NCBI RefSeq assembly: GCF_001485215.1
Contig: NZ_BBWW01000001.1
Coordinates: forward strand, 1,302,001 to 1,366,000
Direction: 5' to 3'
Source: Leptolyngbya sp. NIES-2104
GTDB lineage: Bacteria > Cyanobacteriota > Cyanobacteriia > Leptolyngbyales > Leptolyngbyaceae
Length of the DNA: 64,000 bases
Shown here: positions 43,801 to 53,012 of the stretch, piece by piece
Numbering within the stretch: the stretch's first letter is position 1
Layout of the letters: each line of letters begins with the position of its first letter
Position numbers and translations under genes: made by a program
The notes under the pieces: generated by a model
Databases searched by the model: none
Told to the model about the DNA's origin: nothing
The model's input: the letters and a program-made list of their open reading frames with translations, nothing else

Positions 43801-46644
43801 ATGTCTTCGATGTCTCCCCCAGTTATGGCTGAGCCAGTAACGACTGTGGCTTGGCACACGTTGGAAGCAGAGAAATCGCTCTACAATCTTCGGAGCAATC
43901 GCACCGATGGACTCACGAGCGATTCTGTGGTCGATCGTCTAGAGAAGTACGGAGCCAATGAACTCACCGAAACGGGCAGCAGGAGTGCCCTAGCAGTCTT
44001 ATGGGATCAATTCAAAAACATCATGTTATTGATGCTGATTGCAGTCGCGGTGATTTCTGCAATCTTAGACATCCGGGAAGGATTCACTACCGGTACCTTT
44101 CCATTTCCCAAGGATGCGGTTGCCATTTTTGTTGTTGTGCTGCTCAATGGTGCTCTGGGCTATCTTCAGGAAAGCCGAGCCGAGAAAGCGTTAGCCGCTT
44201 TGAAAGGATTATCCTCGCCGAGAGTTCGGGTACTGCGCGATGGTAAACCGATGGAGGTCAATTCTAAAGACCTCGTTCCAGGCGATGTCATGCTGTTAGA
44301 GGCAGGAGTGAAGATTTCAGCCGATGGCAGATTGCTCGAAGCGATTAATCTACAAGCACGTGAAGCTGCTTTGACCGGAGAAGCTCATGCTGTCACCAAG
44401 CAAGCAGAAGTGATTTTGCCAGAAGATGCCCCGTTGGGCGATCGCATTAATTTAGTGTTTGAAGGGACAGAAATCGTTCAGGGACGTGGAACGGTTTTAG
44501 TTACAGAAACCGGAATGCGAACCGAGCTAGGAAAAATTGCGGCAGCCTTACAATCGGTTGAGACTGAGCCGACTCCACTCCAGAAGCGGATGAATCAACT
44601 CGGCAATACTTTAGTGACCGGTGCTTTGATTCTCGTGACGATTACGATCGTGGGTGGCACCTTATTCAAGCCGAGTTTGTTTGAAGAATTAGTTAAAGTG
44701 TCGCTCAGTATGGCAGTTGCAGTCGTGCCAGAAGGCTTGCCTGCGGTGATTACGGTAACACTGGCGCTGGGAACTCAGCGAATGGTGCGAAGAAATGCTC
44801 TGATTCGGAAGCTTCCCGCTGTTGAAACTCTGGGTTCTGTGACGACGATTTGTTCTGATAAGACGGGAACCTTGACGCAAAACAAAATGGTTGTGCAAGC
44901 CGTTCACACGCACGAATGTTCTGTAAAAGTTACGGGTGAAGGATACAGCCCGAATGGTGAGTTTTTGATTGACGATCGTACGATCGAGCCAAATCAGCAT
45001 CCCGATCTGCAAGCCTTGTTACTTGCCTGTGTGCTGTGTAATGATGCGGTGCTGCAACGAGAACAAGGTGAGTGGGCAATTCTCGGTGATCCAACTGAAG
45101 GCGCATTGCTTTCTCTAGCGGCAAAAGCAGGATTAGACAAGCAGAAAAAAGACCGATGGTTGCCGCGTGTAGCAGAGTTCCCATTCTCATCAGAACGAAA
45201 GCGAATGAGTGTGATCGTCGATGCTCAAGGACATCGCCATGAGTCAACTTTGAGTCTGGCATTGATGGATCAGAACTATCAGCCCTACTTTATGTTTACT
45301 AAGGGTTCGCCAGAACTCACTTTAGAGCGATGCACTCATATCGAGACGGCAACCGGAACTGAACGCTTGAACGATCGACAACGAAACAGCATTCTTCAGC
45401 GGAATAATGTGCTGGCAAGTCGAGGCTTACGAGTGTTGGGGTTTGCTTATAAAACCTTGAACGAAATTCCTCCAGAATCGTCAGAAAACCGCTCTGAACA
45501 GGAGTTAGTCTGGCTAGGCTTGGTGGGAATGCTCGATGCGCCTCGTCCAGAAGTGCGTGAAGCGGTTTCCCGGTGTCGGAGTGCTGGAATTCGTCCGGTG
45601 ATGATTACGGGTGATCATCAGTTAACAGCGAAGGCGGTTGCAGAAGATTTGGGCATTGCTCGTGCAGGCGATCGAGTCTTAACAGGTCGTGAATTAGAAA
45701 AATTCGATGCCTCACAACTCGAAAGTCAAGTTGATCAAGTGAGTGTTTATGCTCGTGTTTCACCCGAACATAAACTACGGATTGTTCAAGCTTTGCAACG
45801 TCGCAAACACATTGTTGCTATGACGGGCGATGGCGTGAATGATGCACCTGCACTAAAACAAGCGGACATCGGGGTCGCGATGGGCATCACAGGTACAGAT
45901 GTCAGTAAAGAAGCGAGTGATATGGTGCTGCTCGATGATAACTTCTCGACGATCGTATCCGCGATCGAGGAAGGGCGCGTCGTTTATATCAACATTCGGC
46001 GCTTTATTCGGTATATTTTGGGCAGCAACATCGGGGAAGTGATGACGATCGCGGCGGCTCCGTTGTTAGGACTCGGCGGAGTGCCGTTATCGCCGTTGCA
46101 AATTTTGTGGATGAACTTAGTGACAGATGGGGTGCCTGCGTTGGCGTTAGCGGTTGAGCCAGGACGACCGATCGTGATGAAAAATCCGCCCAAGGATACG
46201 CAAGAAAGCATTTTTGCGCGGGGACTAGGGGCTTATATGATTCGGATCGGGCTTGTGCTGGCAGTGGTGACGATCACGATGATGGTGTGGGCGTATGGGT
46301 ATACCGAGCAGGTACAAGGGGGATTGTTAGAGCGCGATCGCTGGAAAACGATGGTGTTTACCACGCTGTGTCTGGCGCAGATGGGTCATGCTTTGGCAAT
46401 TCGATCGAATACCCGATTGTTTATTGAGGTGAATGCGTTCTCGAATCCGTTTATGTTAGCTTCGGTGGTGTTTACGGTGATGCTTCAGTTAATGCTGATC
46501 TATGTAGAGCCATTACGGAATTTCTTTAGTACGCATTTTCTGAGCTTTACGGAGTTGATGGTTTGTGTGGGCTTTAGTGCGTTGATCTTTGTTTGGATCG
46601 AACTGGAGAAGTTGTTTATTCGATGGTTTGTCGATCGACGGTAA
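43801..46644 (+). CDS. P2A-type cation (Ca2+-like) ATPase
   Basis: 947 residues. Cation_ATPase_N ([20 protein letters not shown]) comes first, then the actuator with LTGEAHAV. Transmembrane 4 has [19 protein letters not shown], whose PEGL is the Ca2+-binding signature of SERCA/PMCA-type pumps. The phosphorylation site is [14 protein letters not shown] (Asp353); FTKGSPE marks the nucleotide domain and [20 protein letters not shown] the hinge. It has about ten transmembrane helices and a normal length. All catalytic motifs are intact, so it should export Ca2+ or a similar cation. ATG at 43801 was chosen over an upstream TTG. MITE A4 starts directly after its TAA. Confidence 0.93.
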   Translation: MSSMSPPVMAEPVTTVAWHTLEAEKSLYNLRSNRTDGLTSDSVVDRLEKYGANELTETGSRSALAVLWDQFKNIMLLMLIAVAVISAILDIREGFTTGTFPFPKDAVAIFVVVLLNGALGYLQESRAEKALAALKGLSSPRVRVLRDGKPMEVNSKDLVPGDVMLLEAGVKISADGRLLEAINLQAREAALTGEAHAVTKQAEVILPEDAPLGDRINLVFEGTEIVQGRGTVLVTETGMRTELGKIAAALQSVETEPTPLQKRMNQLGNTLVTGALILVTITIVGGTLFKPSLFEELVKVSLSMAVAVVPEGLPAVITVTLALGTQRMVRRNALIRKLPAVETLGSVTTICSDKTGTLTQNKMVVQAVHTHECSVKVTGEGYSPNGEFLIDDRTIEPNQHPDLQALLLACVLCNDAVLQREQGEWAILGDPTEGALLSLAAKAGLDKQKKDRWLPRVAEFPFSSERKRMSVIVDAQGHRHESTLSLALMDQNYQPYFMFTKGSPELTLERCTHIETATGTERLNDRQRNSILQRNNVLASRGLRVLGFAYKTLNEIPPESSENRSEQELVWLGLVGMLDAPRPEVREAVSRCRSAGIRPVMITGDHQLTAKAVAEDLGIARAGDRVLTGRELEKFDASQLESQVDQVSVYARVSPEHKLRIVQALQRRKHIVAMTGDGVNDAPALKQADIGVAMGITGTDVSKEASDMVLLDDNFSTIVSAIEEGRVVYINIRRFIRYILGSNIGEVMTIAAAPLLGLGGVPLSPLQILWMNLVTDGVPALALAVEPGRPIVMKNPPKDTQESIFARGLGAYMIRIGLVLAVVTITMMVWAYGYTEQVQGGLLERDRWKTMVFTTLCLAQMGHALAIRSNTRLFIEVNAFSNPFMLASVVFTVMLQLMLIYVEPLRNFFSTHFLSFTELMVCVGFSALIFVWIELEKLFIRWFVDRR

Positions 46645-46851
46645 GAGGGAGTTTGAAACGTATAGAAAGTCTTTTCGCTTCGATTGCACCCCGCCCTGAA
46701 ATGAATTTCGGGCTAACTGTGGAAAGTCTACTGAAGTAGACTGGGAGGCGGTTTGAAGTTCTTAGTCCATTTCAATGGACTTGCGCCGATTAGCCCAAAA
46801 TTCATTTCAGGGCGGGACGATGCAGCGAACGAAAGCTCCTCAAACACTCTC
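46645..46851. repeat. MITE-like element, family A (copy A4)
   Basis: It begins at the base after the Ca-ATPase TAA stop and has an exact TAA duplication (46642-46644 and 46852-46854). Ends GAGGGAGTTTGAAACG and CTCCTCAAACACTCTC. Arm hairpins are AGTCTACTGAAGTAGACT and AGTCCATTTCAATGGACT. It separates the ATPase gene from a terminator. Confidence 0.87.
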
Positions 46852-46864
46852 TAAGGTTGCTTTG

Positions 46865-46904
46865 AACTGTGAATTAGATAAAATGCCTAATTCACAGTTT
46901 TTTT
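46865..46904 (+). terminator. Rho-independent terminator downstream of the Ca-ATPase gene
   Basis: AACTGTGAATTAG and CTAATTCACAGTT form a perfect 13-bp stem with a 9-base loop, followed by a T-run. It probably ended the Ca-ATPase transcript directly before MITE A4 was inserted between them. Confidence 0.85.
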
Positions 46905-47035
46905 CATCAGATTTATTGTGCTAAGCTGAGAGCTATAGCAAGCTTAAATTAGTTGTAAGAGTAAGCTTCTAGTTTGTCCGGGTAAGATGCTGACCCTAAA
47001 GGTCAGTTAGGTTTGCTAAATCAAATCATTCGGTA

Positions 47036-47188
47036 ATGCAAATGTTTAAACAGATTAGAAATGCGGCAAGAATTGTTGCGGGCACGGTCTGTGCGATCGT
47101 GGGCGTGATTGGGGTTATTCTCCCTTTGATTCCTGGGATTCCTTTTCTGATTCTTTCTGCTGTTTGTTTTAGCTCATTGGAGCCTTAG
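47036..47188 (+). CDS. Short DUF454/YbaN-like membrane protein (50 residues)
   Basis: ATG at 47036 opens a 50-codon frame: a basic N-terminus (MQMFKQIRNAARIVAG), then the hydrophobic VCAIVGVIGVILPLIPGIPF and LILSAVCFSSLE. The PLIPGxPFLILSAxCF pattern is the core of DUF454/YbaN and related small membrane proteins, which usually continue for another 60-70 residues. Here a TAG follows after FSSLEP, so it is either a short form or truncated. It lies 120 bp before the ArsA-like gene, same strand. Confidence 0.55.
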   Translation: MQMFKQIRNAARIVAGTVCAIVGVIGVILPLIPGIPFLILSAVCFSSLEP

Positions 47189-47198
47189 TCTGACGATT

Positions 47199-47233
47199 AG
47201 ACCTTCTGCATGAATCTTTCATGTAGGAGGTCT
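47199..47233 (+). other. Long hairpin between the DUF454-like and ArsA-like genes
   Basis: AGACCTTCTGCATGAA pairs with TTCATGTAGGAGGTCT over 16 positions (two G:U) with a 3-base loop. There is no T-run. It could stabilise or regulate the downstream transcript. Confidence 0.5.
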
Positions 47234-47306
47234 ATTGAATTTGCTGCCTCGCTGCCATCTGTTACAAGGAACAGATGGGGATTTTGTCGTACTTGGAGAT
47301 GGCATC

Positions 47307-48410
47307 ATGAGCAGAATTATTACATTTTTGGGTCAAGCAGGAACGGGACAGACTACACTCGCGATCGCAACGGCGAAATGGTTTACCGAACGAAATCAAA
47401 GCGTTCTGCTGGTCACTCACAATCCTAGTCCCAGTGCCGAAAGACTGCTGGGAATTCCTTTAGCAGCGCAGCCTCAAGTGATTTCAGCAAAACTAGAAGC
47501 GGTTCAACTCCAGACAACGGTGCTACTAGAGCAGTCTTGGAAGACGCTAAAAGAGCTAGTTTCGATTTATCTTCCGACTCCTGCTTTAGCTGATGAAATT
47601 TATCCTGGAGAGCTAATCATCCTGCCTGGATTTGATAGTGTGCTGGCATTCAATGCGCTGTGTCAGTACTATCTAAGTGGTGACTACGATGTGATTATCT
47701 ATGATGGGCGCGGGGATCTTGAAACACTCCGATTATTGGGCGTTCCGCATGTTTTAGATTGGTACTTCCGGCGGTTCTATCGCTTCTTTCAGAATTTAGA
47801 TTTGTCGAAGATTGTAGAGTTGATCGGGGGACCGATCGCTAGTGCTCTATTCACGACCAACATTGATACGCAGAAGATCGAACAGGAGATGAAGCAGGTT
47901 CGGAACTGGATTGATCAAGGGGTTGCAGTCGTGAACAATCCGCAGCAATTCACTGCCTATTTAGTCACGATCGATGAACCGAGCGCGATCGCACAAGCAC
48001 AATGGCTGTGGGGCAGTGCTCAACAGGTCAGACTCAGAGCAAGTGGTGTTTTGGTCTATCAGCATCAAGGCAATGAGATGCCGGAATTACAGCAAGCGTT
48101 TGAGCCGTTAGCGGTTTATTCAGTTCCAACCCTGCGCGACGAGAATTGGGAACCGCTGATCAGAGCACTGCCTGATTTCGATCAGATTCCATCGGTTCCT
48201 GATCCGGTTGAGATTGACCTAGCACAGCGTCAAGTTCGAGTGTTTTTACCTGGCTTGAATCGGAAGCAAGTAAAGCTCACTCAATATGGTTCAGAAGTAA
48301 TCGTTGAAGCAGGCGATCAAAGACAGAATATTGCTTTGCCTCCTGAGCTTCAAGGACTGCTCATTCAATCGGGGAAGTTTGAGGAACCGTATTTGATTAT
48401 TACGCTCTGA
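47307..48410 (+). CDS. ArsA/Get3-like ATPase with HSP20-like tail and altered P-loop
   Basis: The 367-residue protein starts MSRIITFLGQAGTGQTTLAI. Alignment with the family P-loop GKGGVGKTT puts Gln at both Lys positions. Other family parts are present: VLLVTHNPSPSAERLLG, YDVIIYDGRGDLETLRLLG and VVNNPQQFTAYLVTIDEPSA. The C-terminal end (about 300-367) resembles the ArsA_HSP20 domain: VEIDLAQRQVRVFLPGLNRK, then EEPYLIITL. Loss of the Walker A Lys suggests weak or no ATP hydrolysis, although cyanobacterial relatives may carry other residues there. ATG at 47307 has GGAG 7 bases before it. Confidence 0.85.
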   Translation: MSRIITFLGQAGTGQTTLAIATAKWFTERNQSVLLVTHNPSPSAERLLGIPLAAQPQVISAKLEAVQLQTTVLLEQSWKTLKELVSIYLPTPALADEIYPGELIILPGFDSVLAFNALCQYYLSGDYDVIIYDGRGDLETLRLLGVPHVLDWYFRRFYRFFQNLDLSKIVELIGGPIASALFTTNIDTQKIEQEMKQVRNWIDQGVAVVNNPQQFTAYLVTIDEPSAIAQAQWLWGSAQQVRLRASGVLVYQHQGNEMPELQQAFEPLAVYSVPTLRDENWEPLIRALPDFDQIPSVPDPVEIDLAQRQVRVFLPGLNRKQVKLTQYGSEVIVEAGDQRQNIALPPELQGLLIQSGKFEEPYLIITL

Positions 48411-48430
48411 TATCGAATCCATCTGTTAAT

Positions 48431-48565
48431 GCTGTAGATCCTCGCCCCCTAAATCCCCCAGAATGGGGGACTTTGAAACCTGCAACAGTTCTGACTTCCA
48501 GGGAGATTTCACACTCAAAGTCCCCCACGAGTGGGGGATTTAGGGGGCTACCCAGATCTGTAGCG
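48431..48565. repeat. Palindromic CCCCCTAAATCCCCC repeat (family C)
   Basis: The left arm GCCCCCTAAATCCCCCAGAA and the right arm GTGGGGGATTTAGGGGGC are inverted copies. Inside, GGGGGACTTTGAAACC and CTCAAAGTCCCCC are inverted too. It is a widespread cyanobacterial intergenic repeat type. A single-arm copy lies at 22425. Confidence 0.75.
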
Positions 48566-48590
48566 ATTAAAGATCAATTTAATATGAGTC

Positions 48591-48628
48591 GCAAAAAAGC
48601 TGGAGACTAAGATTTGGTCTCCAGCTTG
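48591..48628 (-). terminator. Rho-independent terminator for the small membrane protein gene
   Basis: On the minus strand, AAGCTGGAGAC pairs with GTCTCCAGCTT (11 bp, 9-base loop) and is followed by TTTT. It lies 20 bp after the stop at 48649. Confidence 0.85.
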
Positions 48629-48648
48629 CAAGGCAAAATAGTTCAGAA

Positions 48649-48840
48649 CTAGCGATCGATAGAATTTTTCACTTGTTGCGCTTTTGGCACCATCTCAGCC
48701 GTGTTCTTACTGGAAGTTTGAGGGTGGCTGAGAGTCCAAGACAAATTGATCGCACTAAACAGTAACAGTAACGAAAGTGGCGCAGCGGTCAGTATCGTAG
48801 CCAGACTGCGAACATTCAAGAAATCTGGATGTTCAGACAT
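48649..48840 (-). CDS. Small single-span membrane protein (63 residues)
   Basis: ATG at 48840 has GGAGG four bases before it and gives a 63-residue protein; a longer frame from 48912 has no such site. The product is MSEHPDFLNVRSLATILTAA, then the hydrophobic PLSLLLLFSAINLSWTLSH, and a polar basic tail. One transmembrane helix is clear. It has its own terminator. I do not recognise the family; it has the general look of small photosynthetic-complex subunits, but no signature supports that. Confidence 0.65.
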   Translation of the reverse strand: MSEHPDFLNVRSLATILTAAPLSLLLLFSAINLSWTLSHPQTSSKNTAEMVPKAQQVKNSIDR

Positions 48841-49069
48841 AAAACCTCCGGTGTTGAATGGATCATGGCTTGCGCGATCGCAAATTTGAGCGAAATGTCT
48901 GTCCTTGTACAAATCAATCAGGATGGCTGTAGTACTCTTCCTTGAAGCGAACTCAATTTCAAGAGAAAATCGTCTCTATCCCTGCTGAGACAGCATAGAC
49001 AGAGATAGAAGATGAGGGTTTCCGAAGAATGCTTGGAAGCTTCAGAGCGCGTTTTACGAAATCACGCAG

Positions 49070-49381
49070 CTACCCGATGGTCACTTCGCGAGGAATACTC
49101 TCTTCTGTGCCGTTCTTCGAGTTTCCCATCTCTGATTTTGCTTCAGCAATCAAATCTTGCATCGATTCACTCGCTTCAGCCACAGCATGTTGAGCCTTGT
49201 CAAAGGTTTCAAATGCCACAATCAAACCATTCTTTGCAACGTTTCTCGTGCCCTCTGAAAGTGTACTTCCCGTCATTGAATCGATCGCGCCCACAACCGG
49301 CACGAGAACTAACGCTCCCACACCAATTGTCATTGCGGTCACTGGCTCTAGCCCTAACAACAAAGCTTCTAGCTCAAACAT
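49070..49381 (-). CDS. DUF5132-type membrane protein
   Basis: The 103-residue protein has MFELEALLLGLEPVTAMTIG then VGALVLVPVVGAIDSMTG (one hydrophobic segment). A helix with NGLIVAFETFDKAQHAVAEA and SMQDLIAEAKSEM follows. This agrees with DUF5132, whose members have a VGALVLAPVVG-type segment and an AYDxxxEALAEAxE helix. Such genes often neighbour HMA2-type P-type ATPase genes, as here. The function is unknown. Confidence 0.7.
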   Translation of the reverse strand: MFELEALLLGLEPVTAMTIGVGALVLVPVVGAIDSMTGSTLSEGTRNVAKNGLIVAFETFDKAQHAVAEASESMQDLIAEAKSEMGNSKNGTEESIPREVTIG

Positions 49382-49860
49382 GGGTCTAAACCTCCAGAAT
49401 TTTAGAGTGAGGATACTTGCGAAACAGTGTTCCGCAAACTTAAAAGCGGCTGGAAATACTGCATCAATCTTGTATCGTTGCTGTCAAACCAAAACAGCTT
49501 CAGAACAGACCAGAGTCTGATACGAATTGTATGAAAATCAAGCTGAGGATTAACTGCATCATTGAGATAGATGCGGATCAACAGGTGACAAGAGAAGGTT
49601 ACGCGGTTCTAGCAATTCAGTAACTCTGTCACGCCTTTTACTTTAACCTAAGAAGGTAATGCTAGGTATATCTAATAATACTGAAAAACAGTACTAAGCA
49701 ATCGAGTATTTAACTTTCTTAAAATGCTACTCGGAATAAAAATTAAGCAACTGTTCTTGTCGCAGCTACAATAAGCAAATCTATATGGTTAACTGAGTGA
49801 GAAAGCCGGGATATCAGTTCTGGTTAAGCTAGACTTAGCAAGAAGTGAACATTCACAGCC

Positions 49861-49889
49861 TTCACATTCTAAGATAAGTCTTCTATAAT
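49861..49889 (+). promoter_or_regulatory. Sigma-70-type promoter for a candidate small RNA
   Basis: TTCACA (-35), a 17-base spacer, then TATAAT (-10). Spacing and -10 are ideal. No coding frame with a ribosome site follows before the terminator at 50041. Confidence 0.55.
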
Positions 49890-49895
49890 TCCTGT

Positions 49896-50078
49896 ACATC
49901 AAGTCAGCAGATTTGAAGTGCTTTAACTGATCTGTGTTCAGTTAGATGACCCGGTTCCTCGATCGCGGTCTAGCCCAAAGTAATCAAGGGAGCAATACAA
50001 GTCTTCTCGTTTGTATTGTTCGCTCTTATGGAGTTCTTAGAGCATCATGAGATATTTGACCTCAAGGTGCTTTTTTTT
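49896..50078 (+). ncRNA. Candidate structured small RNA, about 185 nt
   Basis: The stretch runs from a strong promoter to a terminator-like hairpin (AGCATCATGAG, loop, CTCAAGGTGCT) with eight T. Inside, two further hairpins are visible: AACTGA-loop-TCAGTT near 49923, and GAGCAATACAAG-loop-TTTGTATTGTTC near 49992. The only ORF is 34 codons without a ribosome site. It does not match tmRNA, SRP RNA or RNase P RNA by eye. The remaining 49390-49860 has no feature I can support. Confidence 0.45.
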
Positions 50079-50177
50079 GTCTAGATCATTCGCAACTCGA
50101 AGTTTTCGCTCATGTTCTAAGTTTTCCTGACTTGCTCAAAGCAAGCGTTCCTTACACCTCACACGGAGATTGCAGCT

Positions 50178-50492
50178 ATGGCGTTTATCAAGCTTGAGGA
50201 CGTTGTGATCAATACCTCTTACATCGCTGCGATCCGTTTGGAGTGCAGGACGCGATCGGGAGAGCCTTGCGTCTCGCTATTGATTGCAATTCCACCTGCC
50301 GCACTCTGCCCGCAAGAGTCCCCGACCCAGGGTTTATATCACTATGAATGGTTGCGCTTTACCGGAGATGCAGCGCGGGCACTCCAGGATTATTTTAGTA
50401 GTTTTAATAATGTGATTGATTTGCTTCCGCAATACAGTACGTCAACTTGCTGTAGCAATTCATCCTGGTCGAGTGGAGGATCTCCAGATTGA
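50178..50492 (+). CDS. Conserved-type cyanobacterial protein, unknown function
   Basis: The 104-residue product begins MAFIKLEDVVINTSYIAAIR, has SLLIAIPPAALCP, and the most specific part is HYEWLRFTGDAARALQDYFS then FNNVIDLLPQ. The rest is a Ser/Cys-rich tail. It looks like a compact beta-rich domain with a terminal helix. CACGGAG lies upstream of the ATG. I recall similar small cyanobacterial proteins without known role. It is the first gene after the candidate RNA and is convergent with the transporter gene at 50605. Confidence 0.65.
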   Translation: MAFIKLEDVVINTSYIAAIRLECRTRSGEPCVSLLIAIPPAALCPQESPTQGLYHYEWLRFTGDAARALQDYFSSFNNVIDLLPQYSTSTCCSNSSWSSGGSPD

Positions 50493-50604
50493 TGCGTAAA
50501 GCCCCCTAAATTTGAACAATCTAGAGGGCTGGAATGATTGCTTAAACAGCAATCCGATCGACTTCGGTGAGTGGAACTCGAACAGTCCTTCTATGCGCTG
50601 AGAT

Positions 50605-51306
50605 CTAAGGAATGAAATACTCATAAATTCCTAATGCAATCACCATCAGCCCAGACACCACACCCGCAGAGATGCCCGTGATTCTGGTGGTAAAGCGATC
50701 GCCTAAATAGTATCCGCCTGAAACCGCCATCACGCTAAATGCAAAGGTCAATCCAGTTGTGAAGGGCACATTAAAATCAGAGATGCCTGCCCCCACTCCA
50801 GTGCCAAGATTGTTAATGGTTAGCCCAAACGCGATCGCAATTGCTTCTCGAACATCGATATAACCCGATTGATCAGTATCGGCTTTCTCTGGATTTTCCA
50901 GAAAACTTTCATAAGAAAGACTATCTATCGAAGACGACTCAACGGCTTGAGATTGAACAAATTGAGTCGAGTCCATTCCAACCGCAACGAGCGATCGCGA
51001 TCGCGTCTGTCTCATTTTTACGCTCTGCCGCTTGCGCTCTCGTTCCAACGTGTCCCAAATTCCCCAAATCCCGATCGCAATCAAAACTCCGCTCCCCAAG
51101 AAATTTGCAACTTGATCCGATAAGTACCGTCCAATGACTTCTCCGACCGAGAGCGAGAGCAATGTTCCCAAGGCTGAAACCAATGCAATTAGAAGGTTGC
51201 TTAATCGCCCGATTCGCAGGTTTTTTACACCATAAGCAACTGCGACTGCAAAGTTATCGACATTCGAGGAAAAACATAAAATAAATGCAGAAAGAAGATG
51301 TGTCAT
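50605..51306 (-). CDS. MntP/YtaF-like (DUF204) membrane transporter with EF-hand loop
   Basis: The 233-residue membrane protein is made of two halves. The first half has FSSNVDNFAVAVAYGVKN and the second IAFGLTINNLGTGVGAGIS; the paired Asp/Asn motifs are the core of the DUF204 fold shared with Mn2+ exporter MntP and YtaF. The cytosolic loop between them contains DTDQSGYIDVREA, a complete EF-hand Ca2+ loop (Asp1, Asp3, Ser5, Gly6, Ile8, Asp9, Glu12). About six transmembrane helices are predicted. The transported ion could be Mn2+ or another divalent cation. Confidence 0.85.
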   Translation of the reverse strand: MTHLLSAFILCFSSNVDNFAVAVAYGVKNLRIGRLSNLLIALVSALGTLLSLSVGEVIGRYLSDQVANFLGSGVLIAIGIWGIWDTLERERKRQSVKMRQTRSRSLVAVGMDSTQFVQSQAVESSSIDSLSYESFLENPEKADTDQSGYIDVREAIAIAFGLTINNLGTGVGAGISDFNVPFTTGLTFAFSVMAVSGGYYLGDRFTTRITGISAGVVSGLMVIALGIYEYFIP

Positions 51307-51437
51307 TGCGAAGAATCCTACCCGATGTGAGGTGTGCGACGGATTGAAAAGAACTCATCATTTAGCTCCAACGCTGCCAGAGACGATAGTGATCGCCGTG
51401 CCAATCATGTCAATAGAATTACGATCGCGGATGAGTG

Positions 51438-52181
51438 TTAAAGCAATCCGCCAACAACACCGACACTCAAGGCAATGATGACACTATAGAAAAAGAATGA
51501 GACTAACCCATGACCCAAAGCAAGTCGCCGCATTGAAGCTGTGTTGATTGAAATATCTGAAGTCTGAGAAGTCATGCCGATCGTAAATGAGAAATAGAGA
51601 AAGTCTAGAAAATCTGGCTGTCCTTCATCGGGAAGTGTGATTCCTCCGGCATAGTCTGCTTCTGGATTGGTGCAATCTTCGCGGTAGTAGCAACTGGTGT
51701 AATGCAATGCAAACATCGTATGGGTTAAGAACCAGGACGATAGAATTGCGACGACCGACAAGACGATTTGAAGGGTTGTAACCGCAGACGGAACCTCTTT
51801 ATTGTCTACGAGCATGAGTGCGATCGCGAAAATACTCGTGAGTGCGGTGCAGACCACCAGCAAAAAGATTGTCCAGTGTTGAGCTTCTTGATTTTGGGCG
51901 CGAACGTAAGTTGTCTGTGGATCGGCGCGACTCATCATTAAAAATACAAGGGTGAGAAAAAAGGCGTTGCCCGCAATCCAAGAAGCGAGGATGCGACTAT
52001 CAAGGTGCATTGAATCTGGAAATAGCAAAAAGACTGCCATACCAACCATGATCGATAGTCCAATTCGATATCGAGAGTCAAGCTGAGTTAATGTCTGAAT
52101 GATTGGATAGCCCAAATTCTTCAACAATCGAGGTCTAGCGCGTAAAGAATTGGCGCGATTCGATAGAGGATTCGTTTTCAT
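51438..52181 (-). CDS. DUF1345 membrane protein
   Basis: The 247-residue protein has about five to six hydrophobic segments (IGLSIMVGMAVFLLF, ASWIAGNAFFLTLVFLMM, HWTIFLLVVCTALTSIFAIA, LQIVLSVVAILSSWFLTH, ALGHGLVSFFFYSVIIALSV). The DUF1345 signature is FALHYTSCYYRE followed by DFLDFLYFSFTIGMTSQTSD. The latter resembles a pore loop of ion channels, but the function is not established. The gene lies 130 bp upstream of the DUF204 transporter on the same strand. Confidence 0.87.
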   Translation of the reverse strand: MKTNPLSNRANSLRARPRLLKNLGYPIIQTLTQLDSRYRIGLSIMVGMAVFLLFPDSMHLDSRILASWIAGNAFFLTLVFLMMSRADPQTTYVRAQNQEAQHWTIFLLVVCTALTSIFAIALMLVDNKEVPSAVTTLQIVLSVVAILSSWFLTHTMFALHYTSCYYREDCTNPEADYAGGITLPDEGQPDFLDFLYFSFTIGMTSQTSDISINTASMRRLALGHGLVSFFFYSVIIALSVGVVGGLL

Positions 52182-52631
52182 AGTGCTTTTAGGAATGCTG
52201 ACGGAACTGGGAGAAAAGGTTGCATCAAGTCAGATTCGTGAAGGCAAAGAAGCGATCCTCCTGGAGGAGGTTCCAGGAGGGTCGATGTTCACATAAGCAG
52301 TTAACAACGATGATTCAACTCACTCACACCTTTCGGCAGCAAGTTATGCGATCGTCAAATTTAGCTTGAAGAGAACGCAGGAGATTCCTAGACTCTGAGA
52401 TGCAGAGCGAACGAGCTGCGAGTGCAACTTAATGTGCAGAAGTGACTCAACTAAAATTCCTGCAAGTCCTGTTAAAAGCTTCGATCGCTCTTAACTTGCT
52501 TGACTAACAAGTTTACTGTATGTCTCAAGAGAGAGATAGAAACTTTTGTAAACTCAATATTTCAGATGGTTAAGGAGTGCAACGGGTTTGTAGATTGAGC
52601 ACGATCGATAAAGTAGACTTCCTGCATGAAT
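52182..52631. other. Intergenic stretch with one short hairpin
   Basis: No gene seen. CCTCCTGG and CCAGGAGG near 52258-52281 form an 8-bp stem with an 8-base loop. The rest shows no clear signal apart from the promoter region of the DUF1345 gene. Confidence 0.35.
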
Positions 52632-52975
52632 CCGAACTGCCAGCCGAATAGAATTCGGGGCTACACAGACAAAGTGTGCGTCAAGCACACTAGGAGGATG
52701 TTTGAAAAGTTGTCGTTCGTTGCCACATCCCGCCCTGAAATGAATTTCGGGCTAATCGGCGCAAGTCCTTTGAAAAGGACTAAGAGACTGAAACTGGCTC
52801 CCAGTCTACTTCAGTAGACTTTCGTCGGTTAGCCCGAAATTCCATTTCAGGGCGGGAAGCAATCGAAGCGAATAGACTTTATATACTTTTCAAACACCCT
52901 CTAACAACCGTTTTTCGGTCAGTCCGCGCCCGGTGGACTTCGTTTGTATAGCCGCGAATTCTATTCGCTAGGGCA
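52632..52975. repeat. Family B-like element split by an inserted family A element
   Basis: GCCGAATAGAATTCGGGGCT lies at about 52640, and the matching GCCGCGAATTCTATTCG at about 52951. Between them sits a complete family A copy (52694-52901). Joined across it, the outer parts form one palindromic B-like unit. Confidence 0.7.
52694..52901. repeat. MITE-like element, family A (copy A5, nested)
   Basis: Ends GAGGATGTTTGAAAAGT and ACTTTTCAAACACCCTC, flanked by TAG and TAA. Arm hairpins are AGTCCTTTGAAAAGGACT and AGTCTACTTCAGTAGACT. It is inserted within a family B-like element. Confidence 0.87.
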
Positions 52976-53012
52976 TTAATTCATCTATAAACCGAAGAAC
53001 GTCTTTATCCAA

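Noticed and set aside
49896-50078. Identification of the candidate RNA as 6S RNA
   Set aside because: The length fits, but the 5' and 3' parts do not pair into the long closing stem with central bubble expected of 6S RNA.
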